Below, piece after piece: positions 28,018-36,363 of a stretch of 64,000 nt of DNA. The notes under the pieces are model-generated. The model made no database searches. It was not told the DNA's origin and saw only the letters and a program-made list of their open reading frames with translations. Source of the stretch: Alphaproteobacteria bacterium (GTDB lineage: Bacteria > Pseudomonadota > Alphaproteobacteria > UBA9219 > RGZA01); the NCBI GenBank assembly GCA_033762625.1, contig JANRLI010000002.1, positions 62,001 to 126,000 on the forward strand, read 5' to 3'. Position 1 is the stretch's first letter, and every line of letters begins with the position of its first letter. The translations under genes and the position numbers were made by a program.

Positions 28018-29088
28018 CTACAGCAGACGACGCAGGGCCTGCAAGACGGTGAAGCGCGCCGCCAGTAAACAAAAGAGAATGGAGGCGCAAAACAGAATGC
28101 CCCATTCAAGGATTAGCGCGACCCAGTCAAAGAAACCGATATCGAAATTAGGGAACATTGAAAAATCAAGACCCGCTGCGCTTTTGACAATCAGGATGAG
28201 CGTGATGAAGAGGAAGGCGAGCGCAACCGAACAGGACACCAGCATCAGGCGTAAAATGCTCATACCGGTGTGCTGGGCAATTGCGTTATCTTCCGCGCCG
28301 ATGAGATGCAAAATTTCAATCATGTCGCGGTTCATGTAAAATGTTGCTTGCGCGGCAAAATATGCGGAGAGGATTAACGCGCCAACACTCAGCACAATAA
28401 TGGTAAGCGAGATGTTGCGCATGCTCTGGCCAAAGGCGACAAGCTGCCCCATAAATCTTCCATGATCATCCAGCGTGGTGCCGGGTACATCGGCAATGAT
28501 TTTGGCGATGGCGTTTTTATCAATCGTGGCCTTTGGATCAAGCTGCACATCCAGCAGTAACGGCAGCGGCAAGCCATCCAGCGTGATTTTTTCGCCCAGC
28601 CACGGCTTTAATAAATCGCGCATATGGTTGAGGGGCACGGGTTCAGCCTTTGTCACGCCGGGGAGTTTGCGCAGCGCCGTTTGTACCTGCTTTAAACGGT
28701 CTTCGGCGGATTTCCAATCCTTCTGCTCCGATGTTGCGCTTAAGATTTCAACGGTCATGGAAGAACGAATACCGGTATCCATGCCATCAGCCGCGTGACC
28801 CAATACAAAGTGAATAAGTAGCGCGAGCGCGGAAACAAACAGAAGCGTTGCAAGAAGAATGGCGAGCGCGACCGACATTTTGCGGTCATTAGTCGGCAGT
28901 TGTACTGCCATGGGTTTGCGCATCATGCCTTTCAGGCTTTGCTGCATATCGGCAATTTTATGTTGCCAGCCCATGAACCAGTGCGCCCACGGCGTTTGCG
29001 GGTTGCTATCGGTGATTTCAACAACAGAGGTAACGGGTTCGCGGGTCAGCATGCGCGGATTCTCATGCGCGATGCCTGCAAAGGTCAA
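28018..29088 (-). CDS. ftsX: Cell division protein FtsX
   Basis: Permease-like subunit of the FtsEX complex, which passes ATP-driven conformational signals to peptidoglycan hydrolases at the septum. A long cytoplasmic N-terminus (about 80 residues) is followed by TM1 (VALAILLATLLFVSALALLI), a periplasmic loop of about 120 residues, and three C-terminal membrane segments. Translation could begin at 29088 or at Met13. The usual partner ftsE is not adjacent: a 458-aa orphan gene lies between them on the same strand. Confidence 0.9.
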   Translation of the reverse strand: MTFAGIAHENPRMLTREPVTSVVEITDSNPQTPWAHWFMGWQHKIADMQQSLKGMMRKPMAVQLPTNDRKMSVALAILLATLLFVSALALLIHFVLGHAADGMDTGIRSSMTVEILSATSEQKDWKSAEDRLKQVQTALRKLPGVTKAEPVPLNHMRDLLKPWLGEKITLDGLPLPLLLDVQLDPKATIDKNAIAKIIADVPGTTLDDHGRFMGQLVAFGQSMRNISLTIIVLSVGALILSAYFAAQATFYMNRDMIEILHLIGAEDNAIAQHTGMSILRLMLVSCSVALAFLFITLILIVKSAAGLDFSMFPNFDIGFFDWVALILEWGILFCASILFCLLAARFTVLQALRRLL

Positions 29089-29112
29089 GTATAAAGATGA
29101 AGCGCAGCGCTG

Positions 29113-30489
29113 TTACGGATTAGGGCGTGTATCGTTGCTTGCGCCAGTCATCCACGCAAAAGCACCGCGTGCTGCGGCAACCACCGGCGCGATATAGGCA
29201 TAAGCGCCAGTTGGACGCGTGCCTCTGCTACTACGTGCTTCGGGAACTGCGGAGCCAAGTTTTTTTACGATGCCATCCACAACCGCAGATTTATATTCAT
29301 TCCACGTGCCGCCGGGTAATGAAAGTTCAAAATCGCGCGCGCGAAGCTTTTCCAATTGGCTGGCCTGGCTGGCATCGATGATGCCGGCCTGAATGGCTTG
29401 CTCTAATTTCTGGCTGAACCCTTTGGCATCATCGAATTGATAACCTTCTGCCGGATTCATCAAGGACATCACGCGGTAATCACGGTAGCTGGTACGGGAA
29501 AAAAGTTCTCCATCCATCAATTGGCGGTCAATTTTTATACCTTGCTGCCTTGCAGCACTTATCACGCGGTTGCGCAGCAAGGCTGTAAACACATGATATC
29601 CGGTATCGCGTTTTGATTCAGGGTAGGTGTGATGGGTTAATGCCAAATCAGGGTGGCTGGCATGCGCGAATTGATCAAGCGCCTGCGTGACTACGCCAGA
29701 TTTGATATCTTCCCAAGCTTTACTAAACGTCAAATCCTGCAGGGTCGGGCGTTTGTAATTCTCCAAGAACGATTTATAGAATTGCGGCGTGAGCAAGTGG
29801 TTTAAAAGGCCTTGTTCATCGAGATGCAAATGGTGTGCTTTGGCCTGCTTTTCAGTTTCGTTGATGATGCGGTTAAGTTCACGATTAAAATACGTATCCC
29901 ATTCTGCCAAACGGTATTCGGCGCGAAGCTCAACTAATGCCGGATAATCTGCGGCATTTTTTGCCTGAACGTCAGCAATTTCTGAAACATTATAGGCTGC
30001 GGTTCTATCCACAATCAGGTTCTGTGCAGCCGATATCAACCCGTCCGCAGCTTTGGATGTTTCGCCATGAAACCACGCCACATATTTTTTGTAATCCAAA
30101 GGAATGGCATCGGGAACTGTTTGACGCGCAAGTTTGATGATGTCGCCAATCGGCATGTCTATAAACCCTTTGGCGGATTCCGAGGATTCAAATGCCAAGG
30201 CCTGAGGAATGAACCCTTCTTGCTGCAAATGGGCATGAATGAGTTTTGCGCCTTGATACTTTGCTTCTGATATGTCGAGTATCAAGGATGAACGAATAAA
30301 CCGTGAACTGTCGCTTACATCCATGGAAACGTCGTAACGGCCCTTGGGCTCCGGCGGTAAGCCCAAATCCGCTTTGGCTTTTTGGTGGGCAAGATCAATC
30401 AATGGACGTTCTGCCAAATAGGTACTATGAATGAAGTCACCTATCGTCCACTGCAAAAGAATTTCGTTACTGAAAACTGGCGCTGTCAT
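29113..30489 (-). CDS. Orphan protein inserted between ftsE and ftsX, 458 aa
   Basis: Not recognised. It is soluble, helical and charged for 420 residues, with a hydrophobic Ala-rich C-terminal stretch (YAYIAPVVAAARGAFAWMTG) that may anchor or insert. Its unusual position between ftsE and ftsX on the same strand, with 25 nt to ftsX and a 150-nt gap before it that could hold a promoter, means ftsX is probably transcribed with it. A TTAACCAT octamer (as ATGGTTAA) lies in that gap. Whether it takes part in FtsEX function is unknown. Confidence 0.65.
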   Translation of the reverse strand: MTAPVFSNEILLQWTIGDFIHSTYLAERPLIDLAHQKAKADLGLPPEPKGRYDVSMDVSDSSRFIRSSLILDISEAKYQGAKLIHAHLQQEGFIPQALAFESSESAKGFIDMPIGDIIKLARQTVPDAIPLDYKKYVAWFHGETSKAADGLISAAQNLIVDRTAAYNVSEIADVQAKNAADYPALVELRAEYRLAEWDTYFNRELNRIINETEKQAKAHHLHLDEQGLLNHLLTPQFYKSFLENYKRPTLQDLTFSKAWEDIKSGVVTQALDQFAHASHPDLALTHHTYPESKRDTGYHVFTALLRNRVISAARQQGIKIDRQLMDGELFSRTSYRDYRVMSLMNPAEGYQFDDAKGFSQKLEQAIQAGIIDASQASQLEKLRARDFELSLPGGTWNEYKSAVVDGIVKKLGSAVPEARSSRGTRPTGAYAYIAPVVAAARGAFAWMTGASNDTRPNP

Positions 30490-30625
30490 GGTTGTTCGCT
30501 CTTAAAAAAAAATCGTTATCAAAAATGTCGTTCTTTTAAAAATATCAGATATTAATGAAACTAATGAATTTTAATGCTCCGGTAACACGCAAAATGCGCC
30601 AACAGATGCACCATCAATAACATCT

Positions 30626-30633
30626 ATGGTTAA
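30626..30633. promoter_or_regulatory. TTAACCAT octamer on the minus strand
   Basis: Reads ATGGTTAA on the plus strand, 137 nt upstream of the 458-aa orphan and just past the ftsE stop. It is flanked by a 13-bp direct repeat ATGCACCATCAAT (30607-30619 and 30641-30653). Confidence 0.3.
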
Positions 30634-30638
30634 CTTAA

Positions 30639-31313
30639 CTAATGCACCATCAATTGGCCGTGCTGCAAATGCAGGCAGGGCTTTTCCATTTTTTCAATTA
30701 ACTGGCGGTTATGCGTTGCTATCACCACGGTGGTACCGAGTTTATTAAGCTCCATGAACAAATGCATCAGCCGGTAGCCCGTTTCATCATCGACATTGCC
30801 GGTGGGTTCATCTGCCAGCAGCAAGCGCGGGCGGTTAATCACCGCGCGCGCAATCGCAATGCGTTGCTGTTGCCCGCCGGATAATTCGGAAGGCTTTGCC
30901 ATGATATGATCGCCAAGCCCAACCCAGCGCAGCAATTCGCCGACATAGCTGCGGATTTCGCTTTCGCCGATGTTGTTTTCACCAGCCCCGCTTGCAATGC
31001 GCAAGGGCAGTGCGACGTTATCCAGCGCGGAAAGATGGTCAAGCAAATGGAAATCCTGAAACACAACACCGATACGGCGGCGAAGCGATGGCAATTCATC
31101 CCGCGCCAATTCATCCACTTTTTTGTCAAACAGTACGACATGGCCGGATGTCGGCTTGGCGCCAAGATACATCAGGCGCAAGAGACTGGATTTGCCCGCG
31201 CCCGATGCCCCCGTTAAAAAATAGAACGATCCGGCATCAAGCGAGAAGGAAATATCCTTCAGGACTTCGGGGCCGGAATCATAATGCAGACTGACATTTT
31301 CAAAGCGAATCAC
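30639..31313 (-). CDS. ftsE: Cell division ATP-binding protein FtsE
   Basis: ATPase of FtsEX, cytoplasmic, 224 aa. Walker A is LTGASGAGKSSLLRL, the Q-loop VVFQDFHLL, the ABC signature LSGGQQQRIAIARA, Walker B LLLADEPTGNVDDE and the switch His in VVIATHN. I place the start at GTG 31313 (VIRFENVSLHY), the position at which FtsE proteins begin; an upstream ATG at 31355 would add 14 residues. It is divergent from the zinc-ribbon gene and separated from ftsX by an orphan. Confidence 0.95.
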   Translation of the reverse strand: MIRFENVSLHYDSGPEVLKDISFSLDAGSFYFLTGASGAGKSSLLRLMYLGAKPTSGHVVLFDKKVDELARDELPSLRRRIGVVFQDFHLLDHLSALDNVALPLRIASGAGENNIGESEIRSYVGELLRWVGLGDHIMAKPSELSGGQQQRIAIARAVINRPRLLLADEPTGNVDDETGYRLMHLFMELNKLGTTVVIATHNRQLIEKMEKPCLHLQHGQLMVH

Positions 31314-31462
31314 TGCGTGTGCCTTAAAGAGTGGCGGTAATTGGTGGATGGGCAAGATAGGGACAAATCAGGCCCAACTCTATCCAATTCTTGTCTTTAT
31401 ATGAATAGAAATTTAATATCGGTAGCTATCTGCCTCATTTAGACTCTATTTTGTGAATCCCT

Positions 31463-32224
31463 TTGATACTGACCTGCCCATCTTGTGCTGCCCAATTTAA
31501 TGTTGACCCGAATGCACTCGGCGAAACAGGGCGCACTGTGCGTTGTGGAAAATGCAAAAACCAGTGGCATGCATCGCGCCCGCTGATCACGCTTCCGGCC
31601 GATGATCTGAAATTTTCGCGCCCTGATGCGACATCGGCCGTTTCATCGGATGATGTGTCGCAAGAACCACCGCCCATTTCCCGTGTGACACAAAACACCA
31701 TTTCGCAGAAAAATTTTTACACCGGCCGCACCAGCATAGAGGGGGATAACGAACCCATCCTCCCGGATTTCAGCAGCGATGTGGAACCCGTGGCCAAGCG
31801 TAATGCAGTGATTGCTGCCGTGATACTGGCGGGATTGCTCAGCATCCCGGTATTCATGATGCATGGTAATGAGGCGCAGGACGGCCCCGTGAAAGCGCCG
31901 CTTGAAAAGGTCACGCAAGTAAAACCACCAGAAAAGAAAGAGGATAGGGAAATCGTGCTGGATGGCACGCCGACCACCCTTTTAAAAGAAGATCAGGGCC
32001 GCACGATTTTAAGCATTGAAGGCGCCTTAATTAACAAAACCAACAAAACACTGACGGTGCCAATTTTGCAGGCCCAAGCGCTGAATGCCAAAGGCAAAGT
32101 CGTTAAAGAATGGATTATACCGATTGTAACCAAGGAAATGGACCCGGGAATGCGGCAAAATTTTTCCTTTTCCATGCCATTTAACGAACAGGGCGTGGTT
32201 GATATAGCGTTTCATTTCCTCTAA
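31463..32224 (+). CDS. Zinc-ribbon (MJ0042) and DUF3426 membrane protein
   Basis: Predicted single-pass inner-membrane protein, 253 aa. The N-terminus MILTCPSCAAQFNVDP with CxxC, and RCGKCKNQWHA with the second CxxC, form an MJ0042-type zinc ribbon. After a 75-residue linker there is one membrane segment (NAVIAAVILAGLLSIPVFMM) and a periplasmic DUF3426 domain with the pattern LSIEGALINKTNKTL. Translation starts at TTG, fixed by the family start. Placement next to ftsE is usual in alphaproteobacteria. Followed by a hairpin repeat. Confidence 0.85.
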   Translation: MILTCPSCAAQFNVDPNALGETGRTVRCGKCKNQWHASRPLITLPADDLKFSRPDATSAVSSDDVSQEPPPISRVTQNTISQKNFYTGRTSIEGDNEPILPDFSSDVEPVAKRNAVIAAVILAGLLSIPVFMMHGNEAQDGPVKAPLEKVTQVKPPEKKEDREIVLDGTPTTLLKEDQGRTILSIEGALINKTNKTLTVPILQAQALNAKGKVVKEWIIPIVTKEMDPGMRQNFSFSMPFNEQGVVDIAFHFL

Positions 32225-32346
32225 GAATTCCAATTAGGCTAGCCTGCAAATCGCGTCTTTCTGCGCTTCCGTTGCTCACGTACTTTATGTACGCTGCGCT
32301 CCGGTTCTCGAAATCCACAATTTTCGGCACAGCCTAATGAAATTCT
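32224..32346. repeat. About 120-nt hairpin repeat, copy 2
   Basis: Outer arms AGAATTCCAATTAGGCT and AGCCTAATGAAATTCT pair around a core with CTCACGTACTTTATGTACG and CTGCGCTCCGG shared with 26180-26300. It begins at the stop codon of the zinc-ribbon gene, 150 nt before the response regulator. Confidence 0.75.
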
Positions 32347-32373
32347 GTTCCGTTTCTTTTCTTTTTAAAATTC

Positions 32374-32754
32374 ATGACTGATGCACCTCCAAGCAAAGGC
32401 TATCGCATTTTAGTTGCCGAAGATAATCCGGCGGTGCGGGAATTTATCCAGCGTGCCTTGGGCGGCGCTGGCCATGACGTGACCGTGACGGCAGACGGCC
32501 AGCAGGCGCTCGACCAGCTTTCCAAAGAAAGCTACGACGTATTGGTGACAGACATTGTGATGCCGAATGTCGACGGGATTGCGCTGGCGCTTAAAGCCAC
32601 ATCGCTGCATCCCGATTTGCGTATTGTGATGATTTCAGGCTATGCGCAAGAGCGCATGCGCGCCCATAATATTGATGCTTTGGTACACCGGATTATCGCC
32701 AAGCCCTTTTCAATTATCGAGATATGTGACGCGGTTAAGGACGCGATGAACTAA
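32374..32754 (+). CDS. cpdR: CpdR-like single-domain response regulator
   Basis: Stand-alone receiver of 126 aa. ILVAEDNPAVREFIQRAL gives the acidic pair, LVTDIVMPNVDGIAL the phospho-Asp, MISGYAQ the Ser/Thr position and IIAKPF the Lys. Similarity over the whole length, and the absence of an output domain, point to CpdR, which controls ClpXP proteolysis of cell-cycle factors in alphaproteobacteria. The stop overlaps the galU start in TAATG, so both are coupled. Orthology is likely but not proven by these motifs. Confidence 0.75.
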   Translation: MTDAPPSKGYRILVAEDNPAVREFIQRALGGAGHDVTVTADGQQALDQLSKESYDVLVTDIVMPNVDGIALALKATSLHPDLRIVMISGYAQERMRAHNIDALVHRIIAKPFSIIEICDAVKDAMN

Positions 32755-33632
32755 TGCAAAAAGTACGCAAGGCCGTTTTTCCGGTTGCTGGTCTTGGCAC
32801 CCGTTTCCTTCCCGCTACCAAGGCGATGCCCAAAGAAATGCTTACCCTGGTCGATAAACCGCTCATCCAATATGCGGTTGAAGAAGCGCGCGCGGCGGGG
32901 ATTGAAGAATTTATTTTTGTAACATCAAAGGGCAAAGACCCTTTGGAAGACCATTTTGATATGCACAGCGATTTATATCGCACGCTGGAAGCGCGCGGCA
33001 AAACCGCAGAGCTGGAAGCCTTGAAAAAAACCGAAATTCCATCGGGCCAGTTATTCTTTACGCGTCAACGCGAGCCGTTGGGGTTAGGCCATGCCGTGTG
33101 GTGCGCAAGAGCCGCGCTGGGCAATGAACCTTTTGCAGTATTATTGCCGGACGTCGTGGTGTTATCGAACACGCCATGTCTTGAACAGATGGTGGGTGCG
33201 TATAAATCCGTAGGCGGCAATATGCTCGCGGTGGAAGATGTGCCACGCGAAGATACCAATAAATACGGTATTCTTGATGTGGCCAGTGAGAATGGAAAGC
33301 TTGCGGTTGTAAAAGGGTTGGTTGAAAAACCAAAACCCGAAGCCGCGCCATCCACGTTGTCCATCATTGGCCGATATATCTTGCAACCTGAAATCCTCAC
33401 GCTCCTTGATAATAACGTGCAGAAAAATGCGCGCGGCGCAGGCGGTGAAATTCAACTGACCGATGCGCTGGTAGGGTTATTGGGCAAACAACCTTTCCAT
33501 GGGTTCCGTTTTGAAGGAAAGACTTATGATTGCGGCGACAAGGTTGGCTTTATCGAAGCCAATGTCGCTTTCGCACTTTCGCGCCCTGATTTAAAGGCGG
33601 ATGTTGCCAAGAAATTAAAGACGCTGGTTTAA
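32754..33632 (+). CDS. galU: UTP-glucose-1-phosphate uridylyltransferase
   Basis: Cytoplasmic enzyme that makes UDP-glucose from UTP and glucose 1-phosphate. The signature VFPVAGLGTRFLPATKAMPK with the activating Lys (KEML), GLGHAVWCARAALG, VLLPDVVV and GGEIQLTDAL are all present; 292 aa is the normal length. UDP-glucose dehydrogenase, which uses its product, is encoded 2.7 kb away. Translation begins at the ATG within TAATG of the regulator gene. Confidence 0.95.
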   Translation: MQKVRKAVFPVAGLGTRFLPATKAMPKEMLTLVDKPLIQYAVEEARAAGIEEFIFVTSKGKDPLEDHFDMHSDLYRTLEARGKTAELEALKKTEIPSGQLFFTRQREPLGLGHAVWCARAALGNEPFAVLLPDVVVLSNTPCLEQMVGAYKSVGGNMLAVEDVPREDTNKYGILDVASENGKLAVVKGLVEKPKPEAAPSTLSIIGRYILQPEILTLLDNNVQKNARGAGGEIQLTDALVGLLGKQPFHGFRFEGKTYDCGDKVGFIEANVAFALSRPDLKADVAKKLKTLV

Positions 33633-35219
33633 TTAAGCGTGGCGGTAATGCTTTGCGCCGGAGGCCTTTGCGTCAACCGTGCGCACAGGGCGTTGCACAC
33701 GCATCAGCCGTTTCATCGCAATACGCAAGGACCCATGATCGTGTAGTGCGGCGCAGTCGCTGCCGGTTACGGGTGCTTTGGCAATTCTGGCCAGCAATCT
33801 GGTCTTCACTGCATTGGGCACCGCCGCAAAACGCTGGCGGATGGCGCTGTGTGAAACGGGTGGCAAGCTGGTTGCAAACATATCGCGGAATGTGCGCGGC
33901 GGCCTACGATCTGCTGTTTCAGTATTGGCTGTATGCCGTTCTAAAAATTCGCGTTTGGCTTGATTGATGCGCCGATATTCATCGTGAATTTTACGATAAC
34001 CACCAAACATAGCTAAGCCACCAGATACTGCTTCGGCCCCTGCAAGGGCTGTGGTGGCATGAATGGCGTGCTCCGCAAAATGTTGACCACCTGCTGCTAC
34101 TGTCCCAATTAATAGGCCTTCGTGCATGGCTTGCGCGGTAGCTATATCACCATTTCTGCTTACTTCGCACACGCCTTGCGCGGCTTTGGTGAACAAGCGC
34201 CGCGACATATTCGCAACTCCATAGACACCACCTAATAATACCGCAGCACCTACAGGAATAGCAGCGGCTACCCCTACGGCGCTGAAACCCATGATAGCGA
34301 ACGCGCCGATAGCCAGAGAGCTGGCAGCGCCGTAAGCCGATGTGGTGGCCATCACTGTTGCGGCCGGAATAGCGGTTGCGCCGCCATATACCAGCAGGGT
34401 GTGCATGACGGCTTTTGCTTTTATTTTTGAATCGGATTCAACAGTGATGTCTTCAGGATTAATAGGCTTGGGTTCTTTTTGTTCTGGCGTGACGTAAGAC
34501 ATCATGCTTCGGACTGCTGAAGATACAGATCCGACCGTGCGGCCAATCGATGACTCCCTGATCCTGGTTTTTAGATTGGCAATAGATGCCCGAAATCCAA
34601 CCGTGTGATCTTTGATAAACTCATTAGATTTTGTTCCAATCCATTTAAGCCCATCAAGCACTGGAACAGTAAGTTTTTGGTGGATCCAAGAATCTTTGAA
34701 TTGTGGGCAGCAGGTGGCGATGATAATCGCCGGCACTTTGGCAATCTTGCCTATGACTGCAAGACCCACCGTCGCTTTGGCAATTCCGCCAAGTGTGCCG
34801 ATGTAAGCTCCAACCAGCGGAATTTTTGCCATTGCCGCCGCTGCTCCTGGAACTGCGTGCAATAGCAAGGCTACTTTGAGGCCTAATCCTACCACCGTGA
34901 ATCCTGCCACTAGGCCAGCAAATAGCAATGCGGGAACCCAAGGCCATATGCGTCCAGTGATGTTTTTTACCAGCCGACTTTCTTTTAACAGTTCCTCCGA
35001 ATGATGAAGGTCATCCATTAATTGTTTTAAACTAATGTTTTTCCCAATCGCTGCCCTGATGGCCATTTTGGCAGGCGAAAAAGCAAGATTGAAAAGCTCA
35101 TTGAATGCGACAACCGCAAGCGCACCAACAAAGATAGGTGCTTCAGCAATCCTGCGTAGCTTAGATTTGCGCATTGGCGCGGTGGATGGTGTTGTTGGTA
35201 GTTCTGAATGATCGGCCAT
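33633..35219 (-). CDS. Orphan Ala/Gly-rich membrane protein, about 528 aa
   Basis: Unknown multi-pass protein. It has a short basic head (RKSKLRRIAEAPIFVGAL), at least two clusters of hydrophobic segments (about residues 90-165, and 260-335 with long Ala/Gly runs such as GFSAVGVAAAIPVGAAVLLG), a further hydrophobic stretch near 370-395, and a basic C-terminal tail (VQRPVRTVDAKASGAKHYRHA). The start ATG 35219 follows AAGGA by 5 nt. It converges with galU, the stops abutting. Similar in design, though not obviously in sequence, to the 14489-15736 protein. Confidence 0.65.
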   Translation of the reverse strand: MADHSELPTTPSTAPMRKSKLRRIAEAPIFVGALAVVAFNELFNLAFSPAKMAIRAAIGKNISLKQLMDDLHHSEELLKESRLVKNITGRIWPWVPALLFAGLVAGFTVVGLGLKVALLLHAVPGAAAAMAKIPLVGAYIGTLGGIAKATVGLAVIGKIAKVPAIIIATCCPQFKDSWIHQKLTVPVLDGLKWIGTKSNEFIKDHTVGFRASIANLKTRIRESSIGRTVGSVSSAVRSMMSYVTPEQKEPKPINPEDITVESDSKIKAKAVMHTLLVYGGATAIPAATVMATTSAYGAASSLAIGAFAIMGFSAVGVAAAIPVGAAVLLGGVYGVANMSRRLFTKAAQGVCEVSRNGDIATAQAMHEGLLIGTVAAGGQHFAEHAIHATTALAGAEAVSGGLAMFGGYRKIHDEYRRINQAKREFLERHTANTETADRRPPRTFRDMFATSLPPVSHSAIRQRFAAVPNAVKTRLLARIAKAPVTGSDCAALHDHGSLRIAMKRLMRVQRPVRTVDAKASGAKHYRHA

Positions 35220-35312
35220 ATCTATCCTTAAAATATAGGGCAAAGTTTAAGGCTTCGTTTTACTTTCGACCACCGAAAAACTTTCAATAACCCAGATGGT
35301 GGATAAAGGCGA

Positions 35313-35708
35313 TTAGCCCAGAAAGCGGCTTTTGAATGCGGAGAGGAAAAGGGGCGGTTTCACTTCATCCTTTTCACCGTTCAGACTGTCGGCAATGCTG
35401 TTCAAAAATGAAATGGCGGTCGCAAAATTGCTGCCATCATCATAATCTTCTTCATCGGTGAGCGGAATAAGATGATCGTCATACGCATCGGTTTCATCAC
35501 CGAGCATTTCGTTGCGCGTTGAAATGAGGCTCAGCGCGGAATTCAAAAGCCCGCCCAACGAATTCAAAGTAAGCGGATGCGCAATTTTTTCATCGGCTAC
35601 GGTTTCAACCGGCGCGGTGGGATATTGTTCGGCTTCATTCGCGCAGCCATAGGTTTTTTCATCATCAAAAACCAAAATTGTTTTCGCGCTGTTTTGCAGA
35701 TGTTTCAT
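35313..35708 (-). CDS. Orphan acidic protein, 131 aa
   Basis: Unknown protein starting MKHLQNSAKTILVFDDEKT, with an acidic stretch (DETDAYDDHLIPLTDEED) and a hydrophobic helical middle (LNSLGGLLNSALSLIS). The start overlaps the stop of the preceding gene in TAATG, so the two are translationally coupled. Confidence 0.6.
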   Translation of the reverse strand: MKHLQNSAKTILVFDDEKTYGCANEAEQYPTAPVETVADEKIAHPLTLNSLGGLLNSALSLISTRNEMLGDETDAYDDHLIPLTDEEDYDDGSNFATAISFLNSIADSLNGEKDEVKPPLFLSAFKSRFLG

Positions 35709-36184
35709 TATGCCACCTTCGACGATGTGGCGGGCGCATTCGCCGGCAACGCACGACCATGGCTGCGGTGCCATTCATGCGCAAAGGCAAATGCTTTTAA
35801 TTCGGCGGGCATCACAAACATCATGCTGCTAAAGGTGGTGATGTATACGCCGCCTTCATTGGTTGTGCCACCAAAGGACATGATGTCGGATGGATTAAGC
35901 AGCACCATTTCGCCTTGGTGCACATTATCCATGCTTTGAAATTCCAGAAACAACGGACGATCAGCCATGATAAAGCTGCGCGCGATATATTGCTCCGGCG
36001 ATAGCACCGTGCAATCACGTACAAACACCTGGCGAATTTCATCAAAGGATTGCGGGGCAGTGTGACGTTCCGGTTTTTTTGATGCGCCGGTTTTCTTATG
36101 AATGATTTCGGTGCCCGTATCCGATGAACGCACCGCGCTTACAAGCTCATACATAAAAAAGAGGGACTGTGTTGCAGGGCGCAT
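35708..36184 (-). CDS. Orphan protein, 158 aa
   Basis: Unknown soluble protein, with MFVMPAELKAFAFAHEWHR near the C-terminus and an Ala-rich end. Coupled to the 131-aa acidic orphan downstream. It is divergent from the UDP-glucose dehydrogenase gene. Confidence 0.6.
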   Translation of the reverse strand: MRPATQSLFFMYELVSAVRSSDTGTEIIHKKTGASKKPERHTAPQSFDEIRQVFVRDCTVLSPEQYIARSFIMADRPLFLEFQSMDNVHQGEMVLLNPSDIMSFGGTTNEGGVYITTFSSMMFVMPAELKAFAFAHEWHRSHGRALPANAPATSSKVA

Positions 36185-36316
36185 AATTTAAATATCCTAA
36201 AAGCAAAACTTCTTTTTATTTCTTATAGTTCGAGTGTATCTGAAAAACGCGAAACTAAATAAAGCTAGTATTAAAACTGCGCAAATGACGTTATAGTGCT
36301 GCGCATCATGGTAAAA

Positions 36317-36324
36317 TTAACCAT
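36317..36324. promoter_or_regulatory. TTAACCAT octamer within a short inverted repeat
   Basis: TTAACCAT lies at 36317-36324, inside CATGGT (36307-36312) and ACCATG (36320-36325), a 6-bp inverted repeat, 39 nt before the UDP-glucose dehydrogenase start. A repressor or CtrA-type site is possible. Confidence 0.35.
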
Positions 36325-36363
36325 GACACTAAAAAAATCTATAGGAAATTTTTTAAGGTCGTC

